Below are positions 1-5,834 of a stretch of DNA of 5,834 nt, piece by piece. Positions within the stretch are counted from its first letter, which is position 1. Every line of letters starts with the position of its first letter. The stretch lies in NCBI GenBank assembly GCA_047632015.1, contig JBLIBC010000175.1, forward strand, positions 1-5,834, given 5' to 3'. The notes beneath the pieces were generated by a model, which saw only the letters and a list, made by a program, of their open reading frames with translations, did not search any database and was not told the DNA's origin. The position numbers were made by a program, and so were the translations under genes. The stretch comes from JBLIAZ01 sp047632015. Its GTDB lineage: Bacteria > Bacteroidota > Bacteroidia > Flavobacteriales_C > GCA-002722245.

Positions 1-1836
1 CCCAACTAAAGAAACCTTTTCGGTTAGTTTAAAAGCTGCCGTAAAATCATTGTACAATAAAGATGTATAAGTCTTATCATCAATGTTAGAAAAAGCATTG
101 AAACCTTCTTTTACTGTATTGATACTGGAAAAGTTCAATAAAACAATTTCATGTTTTTTCCCAATCTTCTTTTTGTACTTAAGTAACAATTCAATCACAT
201 TGAAACCTAACAAATCTCTTTGAGTATTTGCTGTAATTGAATCAACATCAGTTCCAGCGTACTTTACAGCATCCCTATGTGTAGGGTCATAAGATTCATT
301 TCCAATTTGAACTGTTTCAAAAGTCCTAAACCAAGTAGATTTTAACCTTCCGTAAGGTCCTCCTGCTTGGAACCAAGGTCTAAATCTTGATCTTGAGAAT
401 GAATTCACTCTGTGCTGCATAGTGATCGTGTCTGAAATATTTGACAGTTCTTGACTAGCAGAATATCCAAGTTGAACTCTAAAATCTTTTAAAGTAGCTT
501 CAAGTTTAAAATTTACTCCAGATCTATTGTTAGTTAATTGACCTACTTCATTTGACATGTTTGGATTCAACTGAGCGTCATAAACGATCTCTGTAGTATA
601 CCCCCCATCATGAATATCAGTGTTTGAATTAATGATAGAACCATCAAGACTAATTAAGTTCTTTTGAATGTAATAGTACTCAACAGAAAATGGCCATAAC
701 ACCGCTCTTTTATCAAATTCTAATTTCAAAACACCACCGGCCCCAGTTCCATCGTCTCCATTAGCGATCACTGTAGGTTCTCTGAAATGTGGGTTGTCAA
801 TTTTTCCGAAACCAAATTCTCCTGAAACATTAACTTTATTTAAAACTTTCATAGCAAAGTCAAACGCACCAATTGTGTTGTTGTCATTTTCTGCACCATA
901 CCAATCAGTGTGTGCTCTTTTTTGATACAAATTGAATCCGGCAACCCCTCTCACTTGTCTTTCGAATATTACTTTTTCAAGCCTATACCCTTGAGTTATT
1001 GACGGGAAACCTCCAAGCGAATTTGATAACGCAACACTTCTATTAGTTCGCCCATAAATGGCTTTGAAGTTTACTTGCATTGGTAACCATTCCAATTCTC
1101 CAATAAATCCTTGAAGTGGTGATCTACCTAATTGTTGTTGTCCAATGTTACTAGACAAGGAATAATACTCTTGGTAACGAGTAAATGATTTCCTGTACCA
1201 ATCCCAAGGTAATCGCTCAAAATAATTATCACGATATTCAGGCTGTCCCATTGTAAACCTTGAAAGGTTAGTCCATAAAACTTCACCAGCATAAATAGTT
1301 GATTTAAGCATGGACGCTCTGTGGCTGGCTCTAAAATTCAAGTTTTGAGTAATACTTGTGTTTTGAGAAATACCTTCTCTCACGTTCCCTGTAAAAGAGT
1401 GTGAAAGAGAATACCCTACACTAAAATCAAAATTACTAGCCAATTTTGATTGAAGATTAAGCTCAAGTAAAGGATATCCTCCATTAGGATTAGTTCCTGC
1501 ACCTACTACTGGATAATCAGTAAACGAAAAATTATTATCGCTGTTAATCATGTCAATATACGACTCATCCATCGCTCGATAAATAGACAGAAACCGAGTA
1601 ACCCCCGAAACCTTAAGAGTATTCTCGTCTAAGCCTTTGTCTTTATTGACATACTTATTAATGAAATTAAAAGAGGGAGTCGAAGAAGAGGTGTCATCTT
1701 TAGCTTGAAGCATGGTCATCCTAGTACCATCTCCAAAAGAGTAAGGCAAATCTTCAATCTCTCCCGCGGTAAGTCCTCCAATCATCCCTGACAGGACAAC
1801 AGTGGCGAAAAACCGCTTATAAGAATAATTTGTCAT
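1..1836 (-). CDS. Large predicted outer-membrane beta-barrel protein, function unknown (3' end outside window)
   Basis: The frame is open from an ATG at 1836 to the window edge: 612 codons with no stop, so the C-terminus is missing. The N-terminus (MTNYSYKRFFATVVLSGM) looks like a signal peptide: basic residues K7 and R8, a hydrophobic stretch of about residues 9-24, and probable cleavage near LTA-G at 24-25. The mature part has no long hydrophobic helix. It is rich in Tyr, Phe, Trp, Asn, Ser and Gly, with many short alternating segments such as NFDFSVGYSLSHSF, typical of transmembrane beta-strands separated by polar loops. I see no SusC-like plug or TonB box, and do not recognise the family. 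Being secreted to the outer membrane is inference from composition. It starts 21 bp after the chitinase stop with no promoter visible between, so co-transcription is likely. An uptake channel, an export component or a surface adhesin are all possible. The reading frame is certain; the function is not. Confidence 0.8.
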   Translation of the reverse strand, partial: MTNYSYKRFFATVVLSGMIGGLTAGEIEDLPYSFGDGTRMTMLQAKDDTSSSTPSFNFINKYVNKDKGLDENTLKVSGVTRFLSIYRAMDESYIDMINSDNNFSFTDYPVVGAGTNPNGGYPLLELNLQSKLASNFDFSVGYSLSHSFTGNVREGISQNTSITQNLNFRASHRASMLKSTIYAGEVLWTNLSRFTMGQPEYRDNYFERLPWDWYRKSFTRYQEYYSLSSNIGQQQLGRSPLQGFIGELEWLPMQVNFKAIYGRTNRSVALSNSLGGFPSITQGYRLEKVIFERQVRGVAGFNLYQKRAHTDWYGAENDNNTIGAFDFAMKVLNKVNVSGEFGFGKIDNPHFREPTVIANGDDGTGAGGVLKLEFDKRAVLWPFSVEYYYIQKNLISLDGSIINSNTDIHDGGYTTEIVYDAQLNPNMSNEVGQLTNNRSGVNFKLEATLKDFRVQLGYSASQELSNISDTITMQHRVNSFSRSRFRPWFQAGGPYGRLKSTWFRTFETVQIGNESYDPTHRDAVKYAGTDVDSITANTQRDLLGFNVIELLLKYKKKIGKKHEIVLLNFSSINTVKEGFNAFSNIDDKTYTSLLYNDFTAAFKLTEKVSLVG

Positions 1837-1857
1837 AAAATTATATGATATAGTTAA

Positions 1858-3114
1858 TTAGTATATTTTTTTAATTCTTGGTCGTGAACATGGTTGAAGT
1901 ACGTCAACCAATTGATCCACCAATGGAGTCCCTGAAATCAATAATGTACCAGGCTTTTTCTCGATGTAGTCATTTGTTAAATCCCATATGATCGCTCCAG
2001 CACATTTTTTATCCATGATAAATTGAGCTTTAAGACGGATCGATTTTGGATCATCATAAGACACAAATGAGGAGTCTTTTTCATTAAGTAAATATGGCAC
2101 TTTCGACACATCATCCCAATACTCTTTGTAATCTTTCTTTTCAAGCATTATTTGAAAATAAGTAGGCGAACCTTCATGAAGTGCAAACCTCACATCATCC
2201 ACTTTCCCTTTGTGCTTTCCAAACAATTTTGGTTCACCTTTAAAGCCTCTTAAAGTTCTACCGTAAAAAGCTACTCCCATGTTAATTTTTGATGGATGAA
2301 TTCCATATTTTTCAGTCAACAACCTGTACGTTTCATTTAACGATTGAGCTGGACCATATTCTGGATCATACAAAGGTGAATTGTGATTTGCTTCTTCATT
2401 CCAAGCACCGTTCATGTCATAAGTCATCATATTAACATAATCCATGAACGTACAAACTTCTTTGTAGTCGATACATTGCATTCTAATATCCTGTGCACCA
2501 AATGCAGCAGTTAACAAAAAGTCTTGTTCGGTTTTTTTCCCATGTGCGTCAATTGAATCTCTTATTGAGCGCATCAAAAAGGTAAAACCTTCTCTATCCG
2601 TTTCCTGCCTTCCAGCATGCTCTTCATAACAAGGATATTCCCAGTCAATGTCAATTCCATCAAATTGATAAGCTTTAATAACCCTTACACACTCACTAGC
2701 AAACCTTGCTGTTTTTACCGAATCCGCAGCGATTCCAGGGAAATTATCACTTAAGGTCCATCCTCCTATTGACACCATGACTTTAACTCCCCATAAATGT
2801 GCAAAATCAATTAAAGATGTATTTGGATAATATGCTGGCTGTGGTTTAGACCAATTAATCCTTCCTCTTAATAATAAACTGTCTGCCCATGGATCGGTTC
2901 CAGCAATGAAACCATCTTCATCAGGGGCGAAAAATGAAAAGTTAATAATGGAATATTTAGAATAATCGATAGATTCTGGGACAACTGCTCCACCTCTTTG
3001 ATACATCAGCCATGAAGCATAATATCCAATTATTTCTTTACATGCAGCTTGACTTTTTACCGAAACGTTCAGTAACATAAAAACCGCAAATAATGTCAGT
3101 GTGATTTTTTTCAT
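1858..3114 (-). CDS. Secreted glycoside hydrolase family 18 chitinase
   Basis: This 418-residue protein should hydrolyse beta-1,4-N-acetylglucosamine linkages in chitin or chitooligosaccharides. An N-terminal signal peptide (KKITLTLFAVFMLLNVSVKSQA) probably ends at SQA-A, residues 23-24, so it acts outside the cytoplasm. The GH18 barrel follows: the first strand is EIIGYYASW (28-36), SIGGW lies at 115-119, and the catalytic motif DGIDIDWE at 152-159 has all three acidic residues, with E159 the expected proton donor. Further family residues are Y232 and D233 in MTYD, GVAFYGR at 280-286, and W377 in AIIWD, which usually lines the -1 subsite. Roughly 285-355 fits a chitinase insertion domain, suggesting a processive or exo-type subfamily A enzyme. 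No carbohydrate-binding module and no clear type IX secretion C-terminal domain is seen; the protein ends about 40 residues after the barrel. It is the first gene of a probable two-gene unit with the downstream barrel protein. Family assignment is firm; exact substrate is inferred. Confidence 0.95.
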   Translation of the reverse strand: MKKITLTLFAVFMLLNVSVKSQAACKEIIGYYASWLMYQRGGAVVPESIDYSKYSIINFSFFAPDEDGFIAGTDPWADSLLLRGRINWSKPQPAYYPNTSLIDFAHLWGVKVMVSIGGWTLSDNFPGIAADSVKTARFASECVRVIKAYQFDGIDIDWEYPCYEEHAGRQETDREGFTFLMRSIRDSIDAHGKKTEQDFLLTAAFGAQDIRMQCIDYKEVCTFMDYVNMMTYDMNGAWNEEANHNSPLYDPEYGPAQSLNETYRLLTEKYGIHPSKINMGVAFYGRTLRGFKGEPKLFGKHKGKVDDVRFALHEGSPTYFQIMLEKKDYKEYWDDVSKVPYLLNEKDSSFVSYDDPKSIRLKAQFIMDKKCAGAIIWDLTNDYIEKKPGTLLISGTPLVDQLVDVLQPCSRPRIKKIY

Positions 3115-3146
3115 AGGTTTTTAATTCAATTCATTAATTTCGGAAT

Positions 3147-3176
3147 CAAATATAAAACAAATAAAGCTTTCACAAA
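3147..3176 (-). promoter_or_regulatory. Bacteroidetes-type promoter of the chitinase gene
   Basis: On the minus strand, TTTG (3176-3173) is followed after exactly 18 bases by TATATTTG (3154-3147). This matches the -33/-7 consensus known for Bacteroidetes (TTTG, about 17-23 bases, TAnnTTTG). Only 32 bases separate the -7 box from the chitinase ATG, so the leader would be about 20-30 nt. It has no Shine-Dalgarno sequence but has an A-rich stretch just before the start, as is usual in this phylum. Confidence 0.75.
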
Positions 3177-3190
3177 ACATGTTAAATACT

Positions 3191-3207
3191 ATGTCCTGAT
3201 ATTGTCC
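3191..3207. repeat. TGTCC direct repeat, 11-bp spacing, upstream of the chitinase promoter
   Basis: Two copies of TGTCC (3192-3196 and 3203-3207 on the plus strand; GGACA in the direction of transcription) lie 11 bp apart, about one helical turn. The nearer copy is 15 bp upstream of the -33 box, a common place for an activator site. That the repeat binds a regulator is inference. Confidence 0.35.
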
Positions 3208-3262
3208 AGAAATTTGAAACCCTTTAAAACAAAGGACTTTGGTAGTTTTTTCACATTTGGAC

Positions 3263-3290
3263 AAAAAAAATGTCCTACAACGTAGCACAT
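3263..3290 (-). terminator. Intrinsic terminator of the gapA-pfkA operon
   Basis: Read on the minus strand, ATGT-G-CTAC, loop GTT, GTAG-G-ACAT folds into a hairpin of two 4-bp stems separated by a single G-G mismatch (3290-3270). The last T of the stem runs straight into seven more T residues (3269-3263). It starts 46 bases after the pfkA stop, as expected for a Rho-independent terminator, and lies before the chitinase promoter, separating the two units. The stem has modest GC content, so termination may be incomplete. Confidence 0.7.
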
Positions 3291-3308
3291 AAATTTGTTA
3301 ACAATACA

Positions 3309-3322
3309 CTGATAGTTATCAG
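3309..3322. repeat. Perfect dyad CTGATA-GT-TATCAG after pfkA
   Basis: This 14-bp inverted repeat has perfect 6-bp arms around two central bases, 14 bases beyond the pfkA stop. It has no T-run in the direction of transcription, so it is not a terminator by itself. The arms resemble the dyad upstream of gapA (5405-5420). It may be a protein-binding site or a small 3' stabilising hairpin; neither is demonstrated. Confidence 0.35.
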
Positions 3323-3336
3323 CTTAAGTAATTTCC

Positions 3337-4320
3337 TTAGATAGATAAAATGTCCGCCACACGGAGAATTTCATTATCCACAACGTCTTTGAATTTAATT
3401 GCATCAGCGAACGATGTATATGAAACATCATTATTAGTGGTTCCAATCATGACATCAGATTTTCCATTTAAAAGACCCTCTACTGCAGCAACTCCTAATC
3501 GACTTGCTAGCACTCGGTCAAAACAGCTTGGAATCCCTCCTCTTTGCACATGTCCTAATATTGTTACTTTAGAATCGTAATAACCAACCTTTTCTTTTAA
3601 TTGTTTAGCAATATCAGAGGCATCGCCCCATTTATTACCTTCTGAAACAATCACGATACTTGAAGTTTTTTTACTAATCCTACCCTTATCTAATCTTTCA
3701 ATCAACTCATTTAGCGAAGACTCTCTTTCAGGTATCAAAATATTTACCGCACCGGACGCTAGCCCTGTGTACGCTGCAATATAACCAGAATCTCTTCCCA
3801 TCACCTCCACAAAAAATAACCTGTTATGTGATTGCGCTGTATTTCTAATGCTGTCGACAGACTGAATAACAGTATTATTTGCAGTGTCAAAACCAATCGT
3901 AAAATCAGTTCCGTGCAAATCATTGTCAATGGTACCTGGCAAACCTACAATTGGAATTCCAAACTCTTCGCTGAAAATTTTTGCTCCCGTAAAAGTTCCA
4001 TTTCCACCGATTGCAACTAAAGCATCTATTCCTAATTTACTGATCTGTTGGTACGCTTTTTCACGACCTTCTTTTGTCATAAACTCCTTGCTCCGTGCCG
4101 ACTTCAACATGGTCCCCCCTCTTTGCAAAATATGATTAACAGACCTGACATCCATTTCATCACTGATATCACCTTCAATCATTCCTTCGTATCCGCGATA
4201 AATCCCAGAAACTTTTACCCCATAATAAAAAGAGGAACGAACAACAGCCCTAATGGCCGCGTTCATTCCTGGAGAATCTCCTCCTGATGTAAAAACACCT
4301 ATCTTTTTAATAGTATTCAC
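3337..4320 (-). CDS. pfkA: ATP-dependent 6-phosphofructokinase
   Basis: This cytoplasmic enzyme phosphorylates fructose-6-phosphate to fructose-1,6-bisphosphate, the committing step of glycolysis. The 327 residues are close to the usual length of the bacterial PfkA type. Visible signatures in order: IGVFTSGGDSPGMNAAIR (7-24) with the N-terminal GGD loop; the nucleotide loop GGNG at 105-108; the catalytic PGTIDNDL at 128-135, with D132 the expected general base; MGRDSGY at 174-180; and GHVQRGG at 256-262. Gly at positions 108 and 129, equivalent to 104 and 124 in the E. coli enzyme, indicates ATP rather than pyrophosphate as donor. The acidic residue normally third in the nucleotide loop (GGDG) is Asn107 here. 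Translation starts at GTG (4320-4318); no ATG lies in frame between the gapA stop and this codon, and the start gives the expected N-terminus. It lies 20 bp after gapA with no promoter between, so the two should share one transcript. R24 and R28 match the positions of allosteric-site arginines in E. coli PfkA, but regulation cannot be read from this. Confidence 0.96.
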   Translation of the reverse strand: MNTIKKIGVFTSGGDSPGMNAAIRAVVRSSFYYGVKVSGIYRGYEGMIEGDISDEMDVRSVNHILQRGGTMLKSARSKEFMTKEGREKAYQQISKLGIDALVAIGGNGTFTGAKIFSEEFGIPIVGLPGTIDNDLHGTDFTIGFDTANNTVIQSVDSIRNTAQSHNRLFFVEVMGRDSGYIAAYTGLASGAVNILIPERESSLNELIERLDKGRISKKTSSIVIVSEGNKWGDASDIAKQLKEKVGYYDSKVTILGHVQRGGIPSCFDRVLASRLGVAAVEGLLNGKSDVMIGTTNNDVSYTSFADAIKFKDVVDNEILRVADILSI

Positions 4321-4340
4321 AATTAAATAACTTCTAATTA

Positions 4341-5363
4341 TTATTTAGAAAGAATTAATGCAAACTCTGCCATTCTGTGACTGAATCCCATTTCATTGTC
4401 ATAAAAACTTGTTGCTTTTACTAACGTGTTACCATTTGAAGGCACACATAAAACATTATCAGAAATCATTGAGGAAAATGGCTCCCCAACACAATCTCTT
4501 GAACATTCGTAAAAATCACCTAAATAAGCAACTTGTCCTAAAATTGTTGTTGCGTTCATTTTTTCGATGTTTGCTTGCATTGCATCTTTAACTTCGTCAG
4601 CAGTATGCTCACCTTCAATTAAATAAACACATTCAACAACCGAACCTGTATCAGTGGGAACCCTTAATGCTGTTCCGTTCAATTTACCATTCAAGTGTGG
4701 CAATACTTTACCTACAGCTTTAGCAGCACCAGTTGAAGCTGGGATAATGTTATTTAAAGTTGCTCTGTTTTTTCCACCTCCAAAAGCATCAGCCACATTT
4801 TGTGTTGCTGTTGCAGCGTGAGTTGTACTCATTAAACCACTGATTACTTTAAAAGTATCATCAATAGCTTTTGTCATCGGAGCTAAACAGTTAGTTGTAC
4901 ATGAAGCATTTGAAACAATTAAGTCATCAGCTTTAACATCTTGGTGATTCACACCAACAACGAAAGTACTAGTAGCATCGCCACAAGGAGCTGAAATAAT
5001 TACTCTTTTTGCACCAGCATCAATATGAGCTTGAGCTTTTTCTTCGCTTAAGTAAAAACCAGTACATTCAAATACGATGTCTACATTGTGTTTTCCCCAA
5101 GGAATATTTTTTGCATCTCTTTCAGCATAAACTGTAATTGAGTGATCTCCCACCTTGATTACGTTCTCTCCTTGTAAAGAAACTTCTGCAGGAAATCTTC
5201 CAAAAATAGAATCTTTTGGCAATCCGCTCGCTATTACAGCAGGTGACACTAAATCATTTCCAGCAACAATTTCGATTTCGTCGTTAAATTTTTCAACGAT
5301 TACTCTCATTACATTTTTCCCAATACGCCCCATTCCGTTGAAGGCAACTCTTACTTTACTCAT
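4341..5363 (-). CDS. gapA: Glyceraldehyde-3-phosphate dehydrogenase, divergent S-loop
   Basis: This cytoplasmic enzyme oxidises and phosphorylates glyceraldehyde-3-phosphate to 1,3-bisphosphoglycerate, reducing NAD(P)+. The length (340 residues) is normal. The N-terminal Rossmann motif is FNGMGRIGKN (8-17), and D37 in VAGND matches the Asp that holds the NAD ribose. The catalytic site is SNASCTTNCLAP at 151-162, with C155 the nucleophile and H182 its partner. Phosphate-site residues are present: T185, R200, STG at 210-212, and R234 in RVPT. YDNEMG lies at 321-326. Three features are unusual. The segment from the catalytic His to NIIP is about three residues shorter than the common pattern. 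The usual Leu-Pro after D192 is Ala193-Phe194. The normally conserved Trp of SWYDNE is Phe320. All catalytic residues are kept, so it should be active. Cofactor preference (NAD, NADP or both) is open. It is the first gene of the unit with pfkA. No Shine-Dalgarno sequence precedes the ATG. Confidence 0.95.
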   Translation of the reverse strand: MSKVRVAFNGMGRIGKNVMRVIVEKFNDEIEIVAGNDLVSPAVIASGLPKDSIFGRFPAEVSLQGENVIKVGDHSITVYAERDAKNIPWGKHNVDIVFECTGFYLSEEKAQAHIDAGAKRVIISAPCGDATSTFVVGVNHQDVKADDLIVSNASCTTNCLAPMTKAIDDTFKVISGLMSTTHAATATQNVADAFGGGKNRATLNNIIPASTGAAKAVGKVLPHLNGKLNGTALRVPTDTGSVVECVYLIEGEHTADEVKDAMQANIEKMNATTILGQVAYLGDFYECSRDCVGEPFSSMISDNVLCVPSNGNTLVKATSFYDNEMGFSHRMAEFALILSK

Positions 5364-5404
5364 AGTAGATATAAAATTTGTAGTTAATAATTCGATTTAT
5401 TACG

Positions 5405-5420
5405 CTGATAAATTAATCAG
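5405..5420. repeat. Imperfect dyad CTGAT-AAATTA-ATCAG in the gapA leader region
   Basis: The 5-bp arms CTGAT and ATCAG flank a nearly symmetrical AT centre. On the minus strand the dyad lies 10 bases downstream of the candidate -7 box and 41 bases before the gapA ATG. It would therefore sit at the very start of the mRNA, as an operator or a weak 5' hairpin. The same arms recur after pfkA. Confidence 0.35.
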
Positions 5421-5430
5421 CAACGAACGG

Positions 5431-5438
5431 CAAAAATA
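5431..5438 (-). promoter_or_regulatory. Candidate -7 box of the gapA-pfkA promoter
   Basis: The minus strand reads TATTTTTG, matching the Bacteroidetes -7 consensus TAnnTTTG. Directly upstream, after one C, is a run of 11 A (5450-5440). No good TTTG lies at the expected distance; the nearest candidate is a poor TTCT about 18 bases upstream. The A-run may compensate as an UP-like element. The predicted leader is about 60 nt. Its position before the first glycolytic gene supports it, but the missing -33 box lowers certainty. Confidence 0.5.
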
Positions 5439-5504
5439 GTTTTTTTTTTTAATTGAAGAAGATTATACCTACACAAATGTGAAAATGTATGTATTTCGGC
5501 GAAA

Positions 5505-5834
5505 TTACTTCAGAATAACTTTACGTTCGGAGAGCATAGATTTGTAATACTCTTTCTTTTTATTGCTCCAACCTACCAGATACTTGGTGTAATCACCCAT
5601 TATTAGCCCTTGAATCCCCTTACCTAGGTTTGCCATGACATCACTAGGAAACATTTCTTCCACAATTAACTTTGAAGCCTTTTCTTTTTTCTTCCCAGAA
5701 TTATAACTCATTGGGGCTGCTCCAAACAGTTGCAAAACTTGATACGCTAACACTGTTGGTGCCTGAAATGTAGTTACAATGTATTCAACATCAGTGTTAC
5801 TCAAAGAATTTAAATTCTTATACAAGTGGCTTAA
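5505..5834 (-). CDS. C-terminal 109 residues of an unrecognised protein (5' end outside window)
   Basis: The frame is open from the window edge to a TAA at 5507-5505, so the true start lies outside. A TTG at 5825 could be read as a start, but three further in-frame codons precede it up to the edge and nothing marks a start there; a truncated gene is the simpler reading. The visible part begins LSHLYKNLNSLSNTDVEYIV and ends SMLSERKVILK. It looks helical and soluble. There is a Lys-rich stretch in the middle (GKKKEKASK) and near the end (NKKKEYYK), a short Gly-containing segment (LGKGIQGLIMG), and no membrane segment or known catalytic motif. It is followed by a 141-bp gap before gapA with no strong terminator. 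I cannot name a family or function. Confidence 0.65.
   Translation of the reverse strand, partial: LSHLYKNLNSLSNTDVEYIVTTFQAPTVLAYQVLQLFGAAPMSYNSGKKKEKASKLIVEEMFPSDVMANLGKGIQGLIMGDYTKYLVGWSNKKKEYYKSMLSERKVILK

Noticed and set aside
601..606. Run of six G in the barrel gene as a phase-variation tract
   Set aside because: Six bases is short for slipped-strand switching, and the run encodes an ordinary Gly-Gly within an intact frame.
1..1836. Identification of the barrel protein as SprA, SprF/PorP or SusC
   Set aside because: It already exceeds the roughly 300 residues of SprF/PorP, shows no SusC plug or TonB box, and nothing in its N-terminus suggests SprA specifically.
3040..3114. Lipoprotein signal on the chitinase, because Cys25 follows the signal peptide
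   Set aside because: The residues before Cys25 are SQAA, lacking the hydrophobic -3 residue of a lipobox; signal peptidase I cleavage at SQA-A fits better.
3221..3235. Hairpin CCTTT-AAAAC-AAAGG between pfkA and the chitinase gene
   Set aside because: The stem is only 5 bp and AT-rich with no T-run after it; this is expected by chance in such AT-rich sequence.
3259..3275. Inverted repeat GGACA-A7-TGTCC as a third operator element before the chitinase
   Set aside because: One arm and the A/T run belong to the intrinsic terminator of pfkA, so the symmetry is mostly explained by that structure.
3350..5439. Short plus-strand open frames of 60-94 codons opposite pfkA and gapA
   Set aside because: They lie antisense to strongly supported genes, have no recognisable motifs or promoter signals, and are explained by codon bias of the real genes on the other strand.
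5493..5505. Palindrome ATTTCG-G-CGAAAT overlapping the stop codon of the upstream partial gene, as a terminator
   Set aside because: As RNA it gives only a 5-bp stem with a three-base loop, and no T-tract follows, so a terminator call is not supported.
5823..5825. TTG start giving a complete 106-residue protein
   Set aside because: The frame stays open upstream to the window edge and no start context is visible, so a truncated gene is more likely.

Overview
The window looks like a chromosomal segment of an AT-rich Bacteroidota bacterium, most likely from Flavobacteriales or a close relative. The evidence is an exact Bacteroidetes-type promoter (TTTG-N18-TATATTTG) before the chitinase gene, the lack of good Shine-Dalgarno sequences before the starts, a large outer-membrane beta-barrel of Bacteroidota character, and a divergent GAPDH directly followed by an ATP-type phosphofructokinase. 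The family-level placement is inference; I could not run a search.

All supported genes lie on the minus strand, so transcription runs from high to low coordinates. In that order: (1) the C-terminal 109 residues of an unrecognised protein, cut by the window edge (5505-5834); (2) a 141-bp gap with a candidate promoter and a dyad; (3) gapA (4341-5363) and, after 20 bp, pfkA with a GTG start (3337-4320), which look like one glycolytic operon; (4) a 222-bp gap with a convincing intrinsic terminator for that operon (3263-3290), a pair of TGTCC motifs one helical turn apart, and the promoter of the next unit; (5) a secreted GH18 chitinase (1858-3114); (6) after only 21 bp, the first 612 codons of a large predicted outer-membrane beta-barrel protein, which runs off the left edge with no stop (1-1836).

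Functionally there are two units. The gapA-pfkA pair encodes two cytoplasmic glycolytic steps: phosphorylation of fructose-6-phosphate, and oxidation of glyceraldehyde-3-phosphate. The chitinase-barrel pair points to extracytoplasmic chitin hydrolysis together with an outer-membrane protein of unknown role. Chitin-derived sugar would enter glycolysis as fructose-6-phosphate, the PFK substrate. However, the terminator and separate promoter argue that the two units are transcribed independently.

No RNA gene, CRISPR array, insertion sequence or phage-like feature was seen, and no clearly novel system is evident. The points most worth checking are the atypical GAPDH S-loop, the GGNG motif in PFK, the unassigned barrel behind the chitinase, and the short dyads and repeats in the intergenic regions.
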